Positions 21,765 through 30,329 of a DNA stretch of 64,000 nucleotides are shown piece after piece (position 1 is the first letter of the stretch; each line of letters begins with the position of its first letter). The position numbers and the translations under genes are program-made. The stretch is from Marinomonas atlantica (GTDB taxonomy: Bacteria > Pseudomonadota > Gammaproteobacteria > Pseudomonadales > Marinomonadaceae). Location: NCBI RefSeq assembly GCF_001639725.1, contig NZ_LTAW01000003.1, positions 423,159 through 487,158 of the forward strand, given 5' to 3'. A model generated the notes under the pieces. The model saw only the letters and a program-made list of their open reading frames with translations. It searched no databases and was not told the DNA's origin.

Positions 21765-21849
21765 GGGAACTCCAAGTCGTAGGGTAGAATTAAAAATAGA
21801 ATGCTATAGTGCTTATGTAAGGCCATAAAGTAAATAGGAAGTCAGATAC

Positions 21850-22263
21850 ATGTTTGAATTAGACGCGGTTTTAGAAAAAGATTCGGTATGGGTTGGAGAT
21901 TTTAAGCTAAGCCAACTACGCCTAATTAATAATCGCAAGGCGCCTTGGTTTATTCTTGTTCCTATGCGAGACGGCGTAGAAGAAATTCACCATCTTGATA
22001 AAAGTGATCGTTTGCAATTGATGGCAGAAAGTTGCCTTGTGGCGGAAATGATACAAGACATATTTATGCCAGATAAGCTGAATGTTGCCGCTATTGGTAA
22101 CAAGGTAAGGCAGCTTCACCTTCATCATGTCGCTCGTTATGAGCAGGATGAGTGCTGGCCAGAGCCTGTTTGGGGGAAAATCTCTTATGTACCCTATACT
22201 GAAGAAGAGTTGGCCGAAATATTGCAAAAAGTAACAGGTCTGCTTGCAGATGAGCTTTTATAA
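21850..22263 (+). CDS. HIT-like domain protein
   Basis: This 137-aa protein belongs to a proteobacterial histidine-triad-like family recognised by QLHLHHVARY followed by CWPEPVWG. The canonical HxHxH triad reads QxHxH here: the first His is Gln, which is common in this subfamily as I recall it. LVPMRDGVEEIHHL fits the HIT strand pattern. Nucleotide hydrolase or transferase activity is possible but unproven. ATG 21850 is preceded by AGGAAG. It is divergent from the SMP-30 gene with an 85-base gap that must hold both promoters. Confidence 0.8.
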   Translation: MFELDAVLEKDSVWVGDFKLSQLRLINNRKAPWFILVPMRDGVEEIHHLDKSDRLQLMAESCLVAEMIQDIFMPDKLNVAAIGNKVRQLHLHHVARYEQDECWPEPVWGKISYVPYTEEELAEILQKVTGLLADELL

Positions 22264-22365
22264 AAGTACAAATAGTGAGCAACTTTATTGAAAGGCGATA
22301 CTATGGCCCCTTTGAAGTTGTTTACGGGTGAAAATAGGAACATTTCATAAAAGGGTGGCATCAGA

Positions 22366-24156
22366 ATGAGTCTAAGACGCAGAAAAAAAGCCATTGGTAA
22401 AGTTATAAAGTTACTTAACCTAGCAACCTCTACTAACTCAAGCGAATCCTCTATGGCATTGCGTCATGCTGAATCGATCATTTTGCAGAATGGGCTTGTT
22501 CAGGGTGACATACCAATGTATCAACTTTGCGATCGAACTATGCTGTTTAAGGTGAGCTGGAATGGTGTGCCTCGACACGCCAAGGTATCACGCCCTGTTG
22601 TTACTGAGTCTCATGCGCAGCGTCGCTTTAGTGAAAAGCCTGCTGACCCGAATAGAACTTATGAAAACGCTCGCACGATATTAGATGACTTTGAAGAAGA
22701 ATTTGATTGCAATGTTTCTTCTGAGTCATTTATGGAGGCCAAGGTGTCTTCTTTGCAGGATGATCAGCAACAGGAGTGTTGTTCTGAGGCTCCTGTTGAC
22801 GAGCTTCATGATCATTTTGACCAAGCTAATATAGATGATATTGAGCATGAGTCTTTTAACAGTGATGAATGCTTTGCTTCACAAGAAGATGAGTCATTTA
22901 ATCAGATGGATGCGATGAATTGCACAACCTTTGCGTCGGATATGATGGACTCAGAGAAACAAGAGACTGTTGATAATGTGATGAGTGAAACGGAACAAAT
23001 GGACTCTCAAGCGGTTAATAATGACGTGCATCATGCTGACGAAACAGCAGATCAATCGAGCGACGAGTGCGTCTATTTTCACGATAATGTTATAAATGCT
23101 GCAAGTGCGTTTAGGCCAAGTGGTGAGCAGTTTAAAGAAACACTGCGTAATCAATATTCTTCTAGCAACCCAGATGTGCCTTTTGAAGAAGATTCATACT
23201 GGGCCAAAGTACATGGTTTGCTAGTGGATTTTGATGAATCTGACATGCTGGTGGAAATTGATGGTCTTGAGGGGCAGTTGTCTTTAGCGCAACAGTCACT
23301 AAAAGAAAAACGTAGCGAAAGAGTAATCGTTGAGCAAGAAGAACAGCGAGAGCGCTCAGAGCGGGCACGTATAGAGCAAAGTTTTGAAGAAGCGATGGAG
23401 CGCGCTTTTCAGGCTCGTGCTCGCGCTTATGAAGTGTGGGAGTCCAAGCGTTCACAGATGCGTATGGATTCTATGCGTGCTGAGCAAGATGCTCAGCAAG
23501 GCTTCCAAGAATTATTAGATCGTCTCTCTAATCGCAAAGATCAATACACACAACATTTGCAATTAAAAGAAGACTATCGCGCGGCTAAGATCATGCATGA
23601 GCTGCGTCGTCATTTGGCATTGGCTGCACGTGGTGATGAGCAAGCTAAAGCCTCTTACGAGACTGTTATCTCTATCATGTCAGAAAGTGGATTAAGTCTG
23701 CGTGATTTAGAGTTTTCGGATATTCGTAATAAGAGCTTATTCATTCGCTTGCTTGAAAGAGAAAGTGCTCAAGTTTCGGATGTTCATCAGCGCGAGTTGT
23801 ATACGGAAGAAATGTTGGACAAGTTCTTGGTGATGAGTCGACAAGAGCAGCCATCTAAGCCTTCTGAAAATCCTGTAGAGCGAGTAGAGCGCTTGCTTAG
23901 GGGGATTGAGGGGGTTGGGCATTTTGAAAGTCAAAAAGTCATGGAGCAAGTGCTCAAATTGATGGAAGATCATCAAATTAGTGTTCGTGATATAGACTAT
24001 GCCTGCATTAATAAGTATTCAGTCTTTATTTGTCTCATTAATTGGGAGGCCGAACAGATTCACTCATTGCCTGAGCGCGAGCAGTTCACGTCTTCAATTC
24101 TTGAGGAGTATGTGCAACATTCTGTGCAGCACCCAAAGTCTTCTCAAAAAGCTTAA
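22366..24156 (+). CDS. Uncharacterised protein with three DUF2786-like segments, acidic linker and coiled coil
   Basis: I do not recognise this 596-aa protein as a named gene. Residues 10-50 (KVIKLLNLATSTNSSESS, then HAESIILQNGL) resemble the DUF2786 pattern KLLxLAxSxNxxEAxxA...AxxLxxxxGL. Residues about 95-270 are strongly acidic and low in complexity. Residues 300-405 are charged and predicted coiled coil (QEEQRERSERARIEQ). Residues 411-490 and 503-586 are tandem relatives: HLALAARGDEQAK..SGLSLRDLEFSDIRNKSLFIRLL against LLRGIEGVGHFES..HQISVRDIDYACINKYSVFICLI. There is no signal peptide or membrane helix. It stands alone between a HIT-like gene and fumarase and has a strong terminator. The function is unknown. 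Confidence 0.8.
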   Translation: MSLRRRKKAIGKVIKLLNLATSTNSSESSMALRHAESIILQNGLVQGDIPMYQLCDRTMLFKVSWNGVPRHAKVSRPVVTESHAQRRFSEKPADPNRTYENARTILDDFEEEFDCNVSSESFMEAKVSSLQDDQQQECCSEAPVDELHDHFDQANIDDIEHESFNSDECFASQEDESFNQMDAMNCTTFASDMMDSEKQETVDNVMSETEQMDSQAVNNDVHHADETADQSSDECVYFHDNVINAASAFRPSGEQFKETLRNQYSSSNPDVPFEEDSYWAKVHGLLVDFDESDMLVEIDGLEGQLSLAQQSLKEKRSERVIVEQEEQRERSERARIEQSFEEAMERAFQARARAYEVWESKRSQMRMDSMRAEQDAQQGFQELLDRLSNRKDQYTQHLQLKEDYRAAKIMHELRRHLALAARGDEQAKASYETVISIMSESGLSLRDLEFSDIRNKSLFIRLLERESAQVSDVHQRELYTEEMLDKFLVMSRQEQPSKPSENPVERVERLLRGIEGVGHFESQKVMEQVLKLMEDHQISVRDIDYACINKYSVFICLINWEAEQIHSLPEREQFTSSILEEYVQHSVQHPKSSQKA

Positions 24157-24175
24157 AATGTTATTTTATTAATAC

Positions 24176-24212
24176 AAGCTCCATTGGTTTATGGCCAAGT
24201 GGAGCTTTTTGT
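24176..24212 (+). terminator. Intrinsic terminator after the DUF2786-like gene
   Basis: AAGCTCCA (24176-24183) pairs with TGGAGCTT (24200-24207), extended by TTGG/CCAA past one bulge, and a T run follows. Confidence 0.85.
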
Positions 24213-24346
24213 GTTTCTAACAAACATTGATTTTGTGAATGTGCAGTATATTTACTGAAAATTTTGGTTTTGTCTTTTAAAGCCAAGTCGCATCTTTTAA
24301 CATTCTGCTTCCCCATAAAAGTATAAATACTCAGCAGGAGAGGCGC

Positions 24347-25864
24347 ATGAGCATTATTAAACAGGATGATCTGATCGACAGTGTCGCAGATTCTCTTCAG
24401 TTTATTTCTTATTACCATCCCTTAGATTTTGTAAACGCTGTTCATGAAGCTTATGAGCGTGAAGAAAGCCAAGCGGCAAAAGACTCAATGGCTCAGATTC
24501 TTATCAACTCGCGTATGTGTGCAGAAGGTAAGCGTCCAATTTGTCAGGATACGGGCATTGTTACTGTATTCGTTAAGGTGGGTATGAATGTTCAGTGGGA
24601 AAGCTCTATGAGCGTCACTGACATGATTAATGAAGGTGTGCGTCGTGCTTACCTTCATCCAGATAACGTTCTACGTGCTTCGATTCTTGATGATCCTGCT
24701 GGTGCACGTAAAAATACCAAAGACAATACTCCGGCCGTGATTCATATGGAAATTGTCCCAGGTGATACGGTTGAGGTCCACGTGGCAGCTAAAGGCGGTG
24801 GTTCAGAGAATAAATCTAAACTGGCGATGCTGAACCCATCTGATTCGATAGTTGAGTGGGTTAAGAAAACGGTTCCAACTATGGGCGCTGGCTGGTGTCC
24901 ACCAGGTATGTTGGGTATTGGTATCGGTGGAACGGCAGAGAAAGCCATGGTCATGGCAAAAGAGTCTCTAATGGAACCTATCGATATCCATGAGCTAAAA
25001 GCTCGTGGGCCGAAAAATCGTGTAGAAGAGCTTCGTCTTGAAATCTTTGAAGCGGTTAATAATTTAGGTATAGGTGCACAAGGTTTAGGTGGTCTAACGA
25101 CGGTTCTTGATGTGAAAATCATGGATTATCCAACGCATGCCGCGTCTTTGCCTGTTGCTATGATTCCAAACTGCGCGGCAACTCGTCACGCTCATTTTGT
25201 CTTGGACGGCTCGGGGCCTGCGGATCTTGTTCCGCCTTCTCTAGATGATTGGCCAGACATTACTTGGGAAGTCGGTGACAGTGTTCGTCGTGTAAACCTT
25301 GATGAAGTAACACCAGAAATGGTGAAAGACTGGAAGCCAGGCGAAACCGTTCTTCTAAATGGCAAAATGCTTACGGGCCGTGATGCGGCGCACAAGAAGA
25401 TGGTTGAAATGATGGCCAATGGCGAAGAGTTGCCAGTAGATCTTAAAGGGCGCTTTATCTATTACGTGGGGCCTGTTGACCCTATTCGTGATGAGGCTGT
25501 TGGTCCGGCGGGCCCAACAACGTCTACACGAATGGATAAGTTTACTCATACAATGCTTGAGAAGACGGGTCTTCTAGGCATGATTGGTAAAGCGGAGCGA
25601 GGGCCGGCGGCGATTGAAGCCATTAAGGAGTTTGGTGCCGTCTATTTAATGGCTGTTGGTGGTGCTGCGTACTTAGTGTCAAAAGCAATCAAAAAAGCAG
25701 AGGTTGTTGCGTTCCCAGAAATGGGCATGGAAGCTATTTATGAGTTTGATGTGGTAGATATGCCAGTAACAGTAGCGGTTGATGCCGCGGGTACCTCTGT
25801 ACATTTGACGGGTCCTGCTGAGTGGAAGGCTAAAATCGAAGCGCAAGTGCTAGAAGTTAAGTAG
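24347..25864 (+). CDS. fumA: Fumarate hydratase, class I (4Fe-4S)
   Basis: This TCA-cycle enzyme interconverts fumarate and malate using a labile 4Fe-4S cluster. The 505-aa single chain carries an N-terminal alpha-type domain with RPICQDTGIVTVFV, GGGSENKSKLAML and PPGMLGIGIGGTAEKA, and a C-terminal beta-type domain with LLNGKMLTGRDAAHKK and GPTTSTRMD. Cluster Cys candidates lie in ICQDTG, CPPG and NCAATR. ATG 24347 follows AGGAG. It is monocistronic between two terminators. FumA, FumB and FumD-like paralogues cannot be told apart by eye. Confidence 0.94.
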   Translation: MSIIKQDDLIDSVADSLQFISYYHPLDFVNAVHEAYEREESQAAKDSMAQILINSRMCAEGKRPICQDTGIVTVFVKVGMNVQWESSMSVTDMINEGVRRAYLHPDNVLRASILDDPAGARKNTKDNTPAVIHMEIVPGDTVEVHVAAKGGGSENKSKLAMLNPSDSIVEWVKKTVPTMGAGWCPPGMLGIGIGGTAEKAMVMAKESLMEPIDIHELKARGPKNRVEELRLEIFEAVNNLGIGAQGLGGLTTVLDVKIMDYPTHAASLPVAMIPNCAATRHAHFVLDGSGPADLVPPSLDDWPDITWEVGDSVRRVNLDEVTPEMVKDWKPGETVLLNGKMLTGRDAAHKKMVEMMANGEELPVDLKGRFIYYVGPVDPIRDEAVGPAGPTTSTRMDKFTHTMLEKTGLLGMIGKAERGPAAIEAIKEFGAVYLMAVGGAAYLVSKAIKKAEVVAFPEMGMEAIYEFDVVDMPVTVAVDAAGTSVHLTGPAEWKAKIEAQVLEVK

Positions 25865-25887
25865 CCACTATTTTTGTTTTTGATGTG

Positions 25888-25927
25888 AAAACGCCCTACT
25901 GAAAAACTCAGCAGGGCGTTTTTTTTG
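25888..25927 (+). terminator. Intrinsic terminator after fumarase
   Basis: AAAACGCCCTACTGA (25888-25902) pairs with TCAGCAGGGCGTTTT (25908-25922) with one internal mismatch, followed by more T residues. Confidence 0.9.
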
Positions 25928-26043
25928 GCTAATAAGTCAGCTCAATTGCAAACATTGTCAGTTCTTTGAAAAGAGGGGTTTAATTATTCGCTTACTACCA
26001 TACTATTTAATAGTCAAACAACTTTACATTTTAAGGGTTGGTT

Positions 26044-26739
26044 ATGGTTAAAATGCTTTTAGCAGACGACGATGCTCGTCTATCGGATTTAGTGAAAGAG
26101 TACTTCGACGGTGAAGGGTATGAGGTGACTCATGCATGGAATGGACAAGAAGCATTGGATTACATGGAGCAAGATCGCCCTGATATTGTCATCCTTGATG
26201 TCATGATGCCAGTGCTAGATGGGTTTGAGACCTTAAAGCAAATTCGTAACAAAAGTGCTATCCCTGTCATAATGCTTACGGCTAAAGGGGATGATATTGA
26301 TCGAATTTTAGGGTTGGAAATGGGGGCAGATGATTATTTGTCTAAGCCGTTTAATCCGCGTGAATTACTGGCTCGTATCAAAGCTATTTTGCGTCGTTCC
26401 TCGCAGGAAAGAGAAGATGACCCAATGTCTGATTTGTCTCTCTCTGATGTTCTCCTAAGGCGCCGAGATCGCACAGTCTATTTAAATGACGAAGCGATCG
26501 AATTGACTACTTCAGAGTATTCATTACTGGAGTGTATGATGATGGTGCCTGGTCAGGTTCTTACTAAACAAGATTTATCTGAAAAGGCTCTTGGTCGTAA
26601 GTTGACTATGTATGATCGTAGTCTTGATATGCACATAAGTAACTTACGTAAGAAAGTAGGTAGCTTCGAAAATGGCGAACCGCGTATCAAAACAGTTCGT
26701 GGTGTTGGGTATATCTTTGTTGATGGAGCAGAAGGGTAG
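26044..26739 (+). CDS. cpxR: CpxR-like OmpR-family response regulator
   Basis: This DNA-binding response regulator is predicted to be phosphorylated by the kinase encoded 26 bases downstream. The 231-aa protein has a receiver domain with the acidic pair in LADDDARL, phosphoacceptor D52 in VILDVMMP and K101 in LSKPF. A winged-helix effector domain follows (about 130-228), with LTTSEYSLLECM and RIKTVRGVGYIF. ATG 26044 is preceded by AAGGG; an in-frame TTG at 26038 is less likely. The pair resembles CpxRA in order and architecture. No cpxP-like gene flanks it, so the envelope-stress role is inferred from family only. Confidence 0.88.
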   Translation: MVKMLLADDDARLSDLVKEYFDGEGYEVTHAWNGQEALDYMEQDRPDIVILDVMMPVLDGFETLKQIRNKSAIPVIMLTAKGDDIDRILGLEMGADDYLSKPFNPRELLARIKAILRRSSQEREDDPMSDLSLSDVLLRRRDRTVYLNDEAIELTTSEYSLLECMMMVPGQVLTKQDLSEKALGRKLTMYDRSLDMHISNLRKKVGSFENGEPRIKTVRGVGYIFVDGAEG

Positions 26740-26765
26740 CTAACAACTGATGGCAGCCTGATGGT

Positions 26766-28097
26766 ATGAAAAATACATTTTTACGAGTCTTTTTAGTTGT
26801 ACTGTTTTCGAACATGGTCGTGGTCGCAATTGGTTTGGGAGTGGTTGACTTTGTGGAAGACCGTGACCAAGTGTCTGCAGATGTATTGGGTGACATTGGT
26901 GTGAGTTTGGTGTCCACGTATGAAAAAAGTGGTACCACAGCACTTCAAGAACAGGCTCGACAGTATGAGCAGCAGTTACAAGGTAGTATTTTTATTTACC
27001 AGGAGAATGGTCGACCACTGCTACGCTCATTACCACGTAATTTTCGCGAGCAATCTTCTGTAGATGCGTCTACTGAATCCACTGCTGCGCAGAAGGCGTC
27101 AGCTGATGCACGTCGCAGTCAATTTATTCAAGTAATTGGTGCCAGTAATGTTCAGTATTTACTGGTATTTCGTCCTCAAGATAAGAGTGACATTATTAGC
27201 CCTTGGGCAATCGCGTTGCTGTCATTGCTTGGCTTATTTGTTTCGAGTGCAATTTTAGCCTATTGGCTTTTAGGGCCATTGTTGAAGCTGCAAAAAATTA
27301 CGCGTTTATTCGGTCAAGGAGATATGACTGCACGTGTTGATGATCGTTTAGTAAAGCGAAAGGATTCGATTGGAAACTTGGCGCGTGAATTTAATGAAAT
27401 GGCTGGTCGTATCGAAACGCTGTTGAGTTCTAAAGAGCGCCTGTTACGAGATGTTTCGCATGAGCTGAGAACGCCATTAGCTCGAATTGAGGTGGCTTTA
27501 ACGATTGCTGAAGATAAGCATGGTATGTCTACGCAGCAAAGCTACCTTGATCGTATTCGTAATGAATTACATGAATTAGATGAGCTCATTGGTCAGGTGT
27601 TAACGCTTTCGCGCCTTGAGGCCGCTTCCATGCAAAAGGACCAGATTGATGTACAGTCATGGTTAAGTGATATTGTAGCTGACGTGCAGTTTGAATCTCA
27701 ATTGCGTGGCATTACTATTGAAAAGACGGGAGGCTTACCCAAAACGCTGCATGGTGACCCTGTGCAACTGCGTCATGCTGTTGAAAACGTACTCCGAAAT
27801 GCGTGTTTTTACTCCGGAGAAGGCAGCAAAATTGAGGTTTGCTCTAAGGAAGAGGGTAAGCGAGCGGTTATATCTATTAAAGATAATGGTCCGGGCGTAG
27901 CGGATGAAATGCTTGAAAAGATTTTTCATGCGTTTTTTCGTTCATCCTCGGCGCGTGAGTCAAACAGCGGTGGTTTCGGTGTTGGGCTAACTATCGCCAA
28001 GCGAATTGTTCAAGCGCACAATGGCGAAATTCAAGCCTTTAATCGCCCTGAGGGTGGCTTAGAGGTCAGTTTCTGCTTGCCATTAACGGGTAAATAA
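26766..28097 (+). CDS. cpxA: CpxA-like sensor histidine kinase
   Basis: This is the inner-membrane kinase partner of the upstream response regulator. The 443-aa protein has TM1 (about 7-28), a periplasmic sensor loop of about 115 residues, TM2 (about 146-169), a HAMP domain, and HisKA with the phosphorylated H232 in DVSHELRTPLAR. The HATPase domain has N-box NVLRNAC, DNGPGV and GFGVGLTIAKR. Its periplasmic loop is Gln/Ser-rich and I see no known ligand signature. It ends 55 bases before rnpB. Confidence 0.9.
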   Translation: MKNTFLRVFLVVLFSNMVVVAIGLGVVDFVEDRDQVSADVLGDIGVSLVSTYEKSGTTALQEQARQYEQQLQGSIFIYQENGRPLLRSLPRNFREQSSVDASTESTAAQKASADARRSQFIQVIGASNVQYLLVFRPQDKSDIISPWAIALLSLLGLFVSSAILAYWLLGPLLKLQKITRLFGQGDMTARVDDRLVKRKDSIGNLAREFNEMAGRIETLLSSKERLLRDVSHELRTPLARIEVALTIAEDKHGMSTQQSYLDRIRNELHELDELIGQVLTLSRLEAASMQKDQIDVQSWLSDIVADVQFESQLRGITIEKTGGLPKTLHGDPVQLRHAVENVLRNACFYSGEGSKIEVCSKEEGKRAVISIKDNGPGVADEMLEKIFHAFFRSSSARESNSGGFGVGLTIAKRIVQAHNGEIQAFNRPEGGLEVSFCLPLTGK

Positions 28098-28116
28098 ACG
28101 ATTTATACGATTTATC

Positions 28117-28144
28117 TTGCATCTGTCGCTTTACCCTGTAGTAT
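28117..28144 (+). promoter_or_regulatory. Sigma-70 promoter of rnpB
   Basis: TTGCAT (28117-28122), a 16-base spacer and TAGTAT (28139-28144) predict a start about 7-9 bases downstream, which coincides with the mature 5' end of the RNase P RNA inferred from its P1 helix (28153). Two adjacent copies of ACGATTTAT (28098-28115) lie directly upstream of the -35 box. Confidence 0.7.
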
Positions 28145-28152
28145 TTCGCACC

Positions 28153-28506
28153 GCAAGTTGGCCAGACAGTCGCCGCTTTAGCCTTGTGCTAGAGGGGAGG
28201 AAAGTCCGGGCTTCGCAGGGTAAAGTGCCAGGTAACGCCTGGGGGGCGTGAGCCTACGGAAAGTGCAGCAGAAAATAAACCGCCTAAGCAGCTTGCTGCC
28301 GGTAAGGTTGAAATGGTGCGGTAAGAGCGCACCGCGCGACTGGTAACAGTTCGTGGCAAGGTAAACCCCACTTGAAGCAAGACCAAATAGGAACTCATTG
28401 GTGTGACCCGCACTGAGTTCGGGTAGGTTGCTAAAGACGTGCAGTGATGTACGTATTAGATGAATGACTGTCCACGACAGAACCCGGCTTATCGGCCAGC
28501 TTGCAC
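28153..28506 (+). ncRNA. rnpB: RNase P catalytic RNA (M1 RNA, bacterial type A)
   Basis: This ribozyme trims tRNA 5' leaders. Conserved segments are present in order: CCAGACAGTCGCCGCTT, GAGGAAAGTCCGGGCT, GCCAGGTAACGCCTGGGGG, GGTAAGAGCGCACCGCGC, GGCAAGGTAAACCCCAC, CAAATAGG, and near the 3' end AGATGAATGACTGTCCACGA and CAGAACCCGGCTTATCGG. The P1 helix closes exactly: GCAAGTTGGCC (28153-28163) pairs with GGCCAGCTTGC (28494-28504). The total of about 354 nt is normal for type A. Open frames on the opposite strand here are chance. Confidence 0.97.
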
Positions 28507-28573
28507 ATTTCCCTTCCAGATTGACTTCAAGCATCAGTTTTTCGCCAATAAAACGTACTGAATGACCAAATAG

Positions 28574-28596
28574 TTCGCCTTGTGCGAATTTTTTTT
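28574..28596 (+). terminator. Intrinsic terminator downstream of rnpB
   Basis: TTCGC (28574-28578), a five-base loop and GCGAA (28584-28588) form a short stem followed by eight T residues and, after GG, a second long T run. Confidence 0.7.
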
Positions 28597-28635
28597 GGTT
28601 TTTTTTTATCTATTTGAAAAATTAGTGTTAAATTG

Positions 28636-28660
28636 TGGGGTAGAGTGTCGATAAGTGGGA
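28636..28660 (+). promoter_or_regulatory. Candidate MraZ operator (TGGGN direct repeats)
   Basis: TGGGG (28636-28640), TGTCG (28646-28650) and TGGGA (28656-28660) are spaced by exactly five bases each, giving one box per helical turn just before the mraZ start at 28668. E. coli MraZ binds TGGGN repeats separated by 5 nt upstream of its own gene. The middle box here is degenerate. Autoregulation of the dcw cluster is the inferred role. Confidence 0.6.
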
Positions 28661-28667
28661 TATGGGC

Positions 28668-29123
28668 ATGTTTAGAGGAATTCATCAGGTGAGTGTAGAC
28701 GCTAAGGGGCGAATGTCTCTGCCGGCGCGCTTACGCGACGAATTTCTTCAATATGATGAGCCTGGACTGATTGTTACCATTGATCCGATGTCGAGATGCT
28801 TGCTGCTGTATCCATTGCAAGAGTGGGAGCAAATCCAAGAGAAATTAGATCGCCTACCAACATTTAATCCGCAAGCAAGAAGATTGCAGCGTTTGTTGGT
28901 GGGTCACGCAACCGATTTGGAGCTTGATAGTGCGGGGCGGGTGTTGTTGCCTAGTCCGCTTCGAGAGTTCGCCAAAATTGAGCGTAAATCCACCCTGTTA
29001 GGTCAGGGTAAAAAACTAGAAATTTGGGGCTTGGAAGAGTGGGAAACTCAGCGTGAAGAGTACCTGTCCGAAGCCACGTTAGAAAACTTAGAACTCGATA
29101 CTTTGATGGATATCTCACTATGA
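28668..29123 (+). CDS. mraZ: Transcriptional regulator MraZ
   Basis: MraZ is a ring-forming AbrB/SpoVT-fold DNA-binding protein that represses the dcw promoter. The 151-aa protein has the two tandem SpoVT-AbrB repeats of the family: [16 protein letters not shown] (about 10-25) and [15 protein letters not shown] (about 85-99). I chose ATG 28668, giving [11 protein letters not shown] as in E. coli MraZ (152 aa). The upstream in-frame ATG 28662 is only one base from the GTGGGA ribosome site. It opens the division and cell-wall cluster and overlaps rsmH by four bases (ATGA). Confidence 0.95.
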   Translation: MFRGIHQVSVDAKGRMSLPARLRDEFLQYDEPGLIVTIDPMSRCLLLYPLQEWEQIQEKLDRLPTFNPQARRLQRLLVGHATDLELDSAGRVLLPSPLREFAKIERKSTLLGQGKKLEIWGLEEWETQREEYLSEATLENLELDTLMDISL

Positions 29124-30058
29124 CAGAAACAACACCAGAACATATCAGTGTCATGCTGAATGAATCGGTAGACATGCTTGTAACCGATACAGCAGGAACC
29201 TATGTCGATGGAACGTTTGGCCGTGGTGGGCATACGCGTTTGGTGTTATCGCGCCTGACGACAGGAACAATGCTTGGTTTTGATAAAGATCCTGTTGCAA
29301 TAGGACACGGCAAAACTCTCGAAGCTGAGGATGAACGTTTTACGATTGTACAGGACAGCTTTGCCAACATGGCAGAGCATATTCCAGAAGTGTTTGGTAC
29401 TGATAAAGTCGACGGCATTATGATGGATTTAGGTGTTTCGTCTCCTCAATTAGACGACGCTAGCCGCGGTTTTAGTTTTATGAATGATGGTCCATTGGAC
29501 ATGCGTATGAATCCAGATGTGGGTATGAGTGCAGCGCATTGGATTGCGGTCGCGAAAGAGAAAGAGATTGCAGACGTGATGTACCAATATGGGGAGGAGC
29601 GCTTCTCTCGTCGTATTGCTCGCGCGATAGTCGAAAAGCGTTCACAAACACCGATTACCACGACCACGCAGCTGGCTAAAATTGTTGCTGAAGCGCATCC
29701 CGCTTGGGAGAAAGGTAAAAATCCAGCAACCCGAGCATTCCAAGGTATCCGCATTTTCATTAATAACGAGCTAGGTGATCTAGAAGAGGGTCTAGAAGCG
29801 GCGGCTAAAGCATTAAAAGTAGGCGGACGTCTGGTCGTCATCAGTTTCCATTCTTTGGAAGATCGAATCGTTAAGCAATTTATGAAGAGGATGTGCAAAG
29901 GACCGGATCTGCCGCGCCATTTGCCGATTCAAAACGCACATTTAAATATTCACTTTAAAACCATCGGAAAGGCAACTAAACCCTCTAAAGGTGAAGTGGA
30001 TGATAACGTCCGTTCGCGCAGTGCTGTTTTGCGTGTCATGGAGCGAATCAGTGAATGA
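29120..30058 (+). CDS. rsmH: 16S rRNA m4C1402 methyltransferase
   Basis: RsmH (MraW) N4-methylates C1402 in the ribosomal P site. The 312-aa protein has the SAM-binding [16 protein letters not shown], the [10 protein letters not shown] catalytic/structural motif, the [15 protein letters not shown] segment and [17 protein letters not shown]. Length and order match the family. Start ATG 29120 overlaps the mraZ stop, and its 3' end overlaps ftsL by eight bases. Confidence 0.97.
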   Translation: MTETTPEHISVMLNESVDMLVTDTAGTYVDGTFGRGGHTRLVLSRLTTGTMLGFDKDPVAIGHGKTLEAEDERFTIVQDSFANMAEHIPEVFGTDKVDGIMMDLGVSSPQLDDASRGFSFMNDGPLDMRMNPDVGMSAAHWIAVAKEKEIADVMYQYGEERFSRRIARAIVEKRSQTPITTTTQLAKIVAEAHPAWEKGKNPATRAFQGIRIFINNELGDLEEGLEAAAKALKVGGRLVVISFHSLEDRIVKQFMKRMCKGPDLPRHLPIQNAHLNIHFKTIGKATKPSKGEVDDNVRSRSAVLRVMERISE

Positions 30059-30329
30059 ACCCATTGCAAAACATCTGTCGTTCGTAGGGGCGCTTGTGCT
30101 GCTAGGTGTGATGGCGATTGTATTGGTGATTCAAGTTTATGATTTTCGCGGGGATTTTGCGTACCTGCAAAAGTTAAAGAGAGATGAAGTGAATTATGAG
30201 GTGGTTTGGGGGCAGCTGTTGTTGGAACAAAGCGCCCTGACCCAACCAAGTCGATTGGAACAAGCAGCTATAAGGGATTTAAAGATGCGAGCTCCTACCC
30301 CTGAAGAATTGGTCATAGTGAAGCCATGA
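30051..30329 (+). CDS. ftsL: Cell division protein FtsL
   Basis: FtsL is a bitopic divisome protein that forms a complex with FtsB and FtsQ and activates FtsWI. The 92-aa protein has a short cytoplasmic head, one transmembrane helix (about 9-29, [20 protein letters not shown]) and a periplasmic coiled coil ([22 protein letters not shown]). The family is poorly conserved, so identity rests on size, topology and position between rsmH and ftsI. I chose GTG 30051, which follows GGAG (30040-30043). A GTG farther upstream at 29991 would run through rsmH and add an implausible N terminus. Confidence 0.88.
   Translation: MNEPIAKHLSFVGALVLLGVMAIVLVIQVYDFRGDFAYLQKLKRDEVNYEVVWGQLLLEQSALTQPSRLEQAAIRDLKMRAPTPEELVIVKP

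Noticed and set aside
28178..28534. Minus-strand open frames of 74 and 118 codons across 28178-28534
   Set aside because: They lie antisense to the RNase P RNA gene, whose conserved helices account for the sequence.
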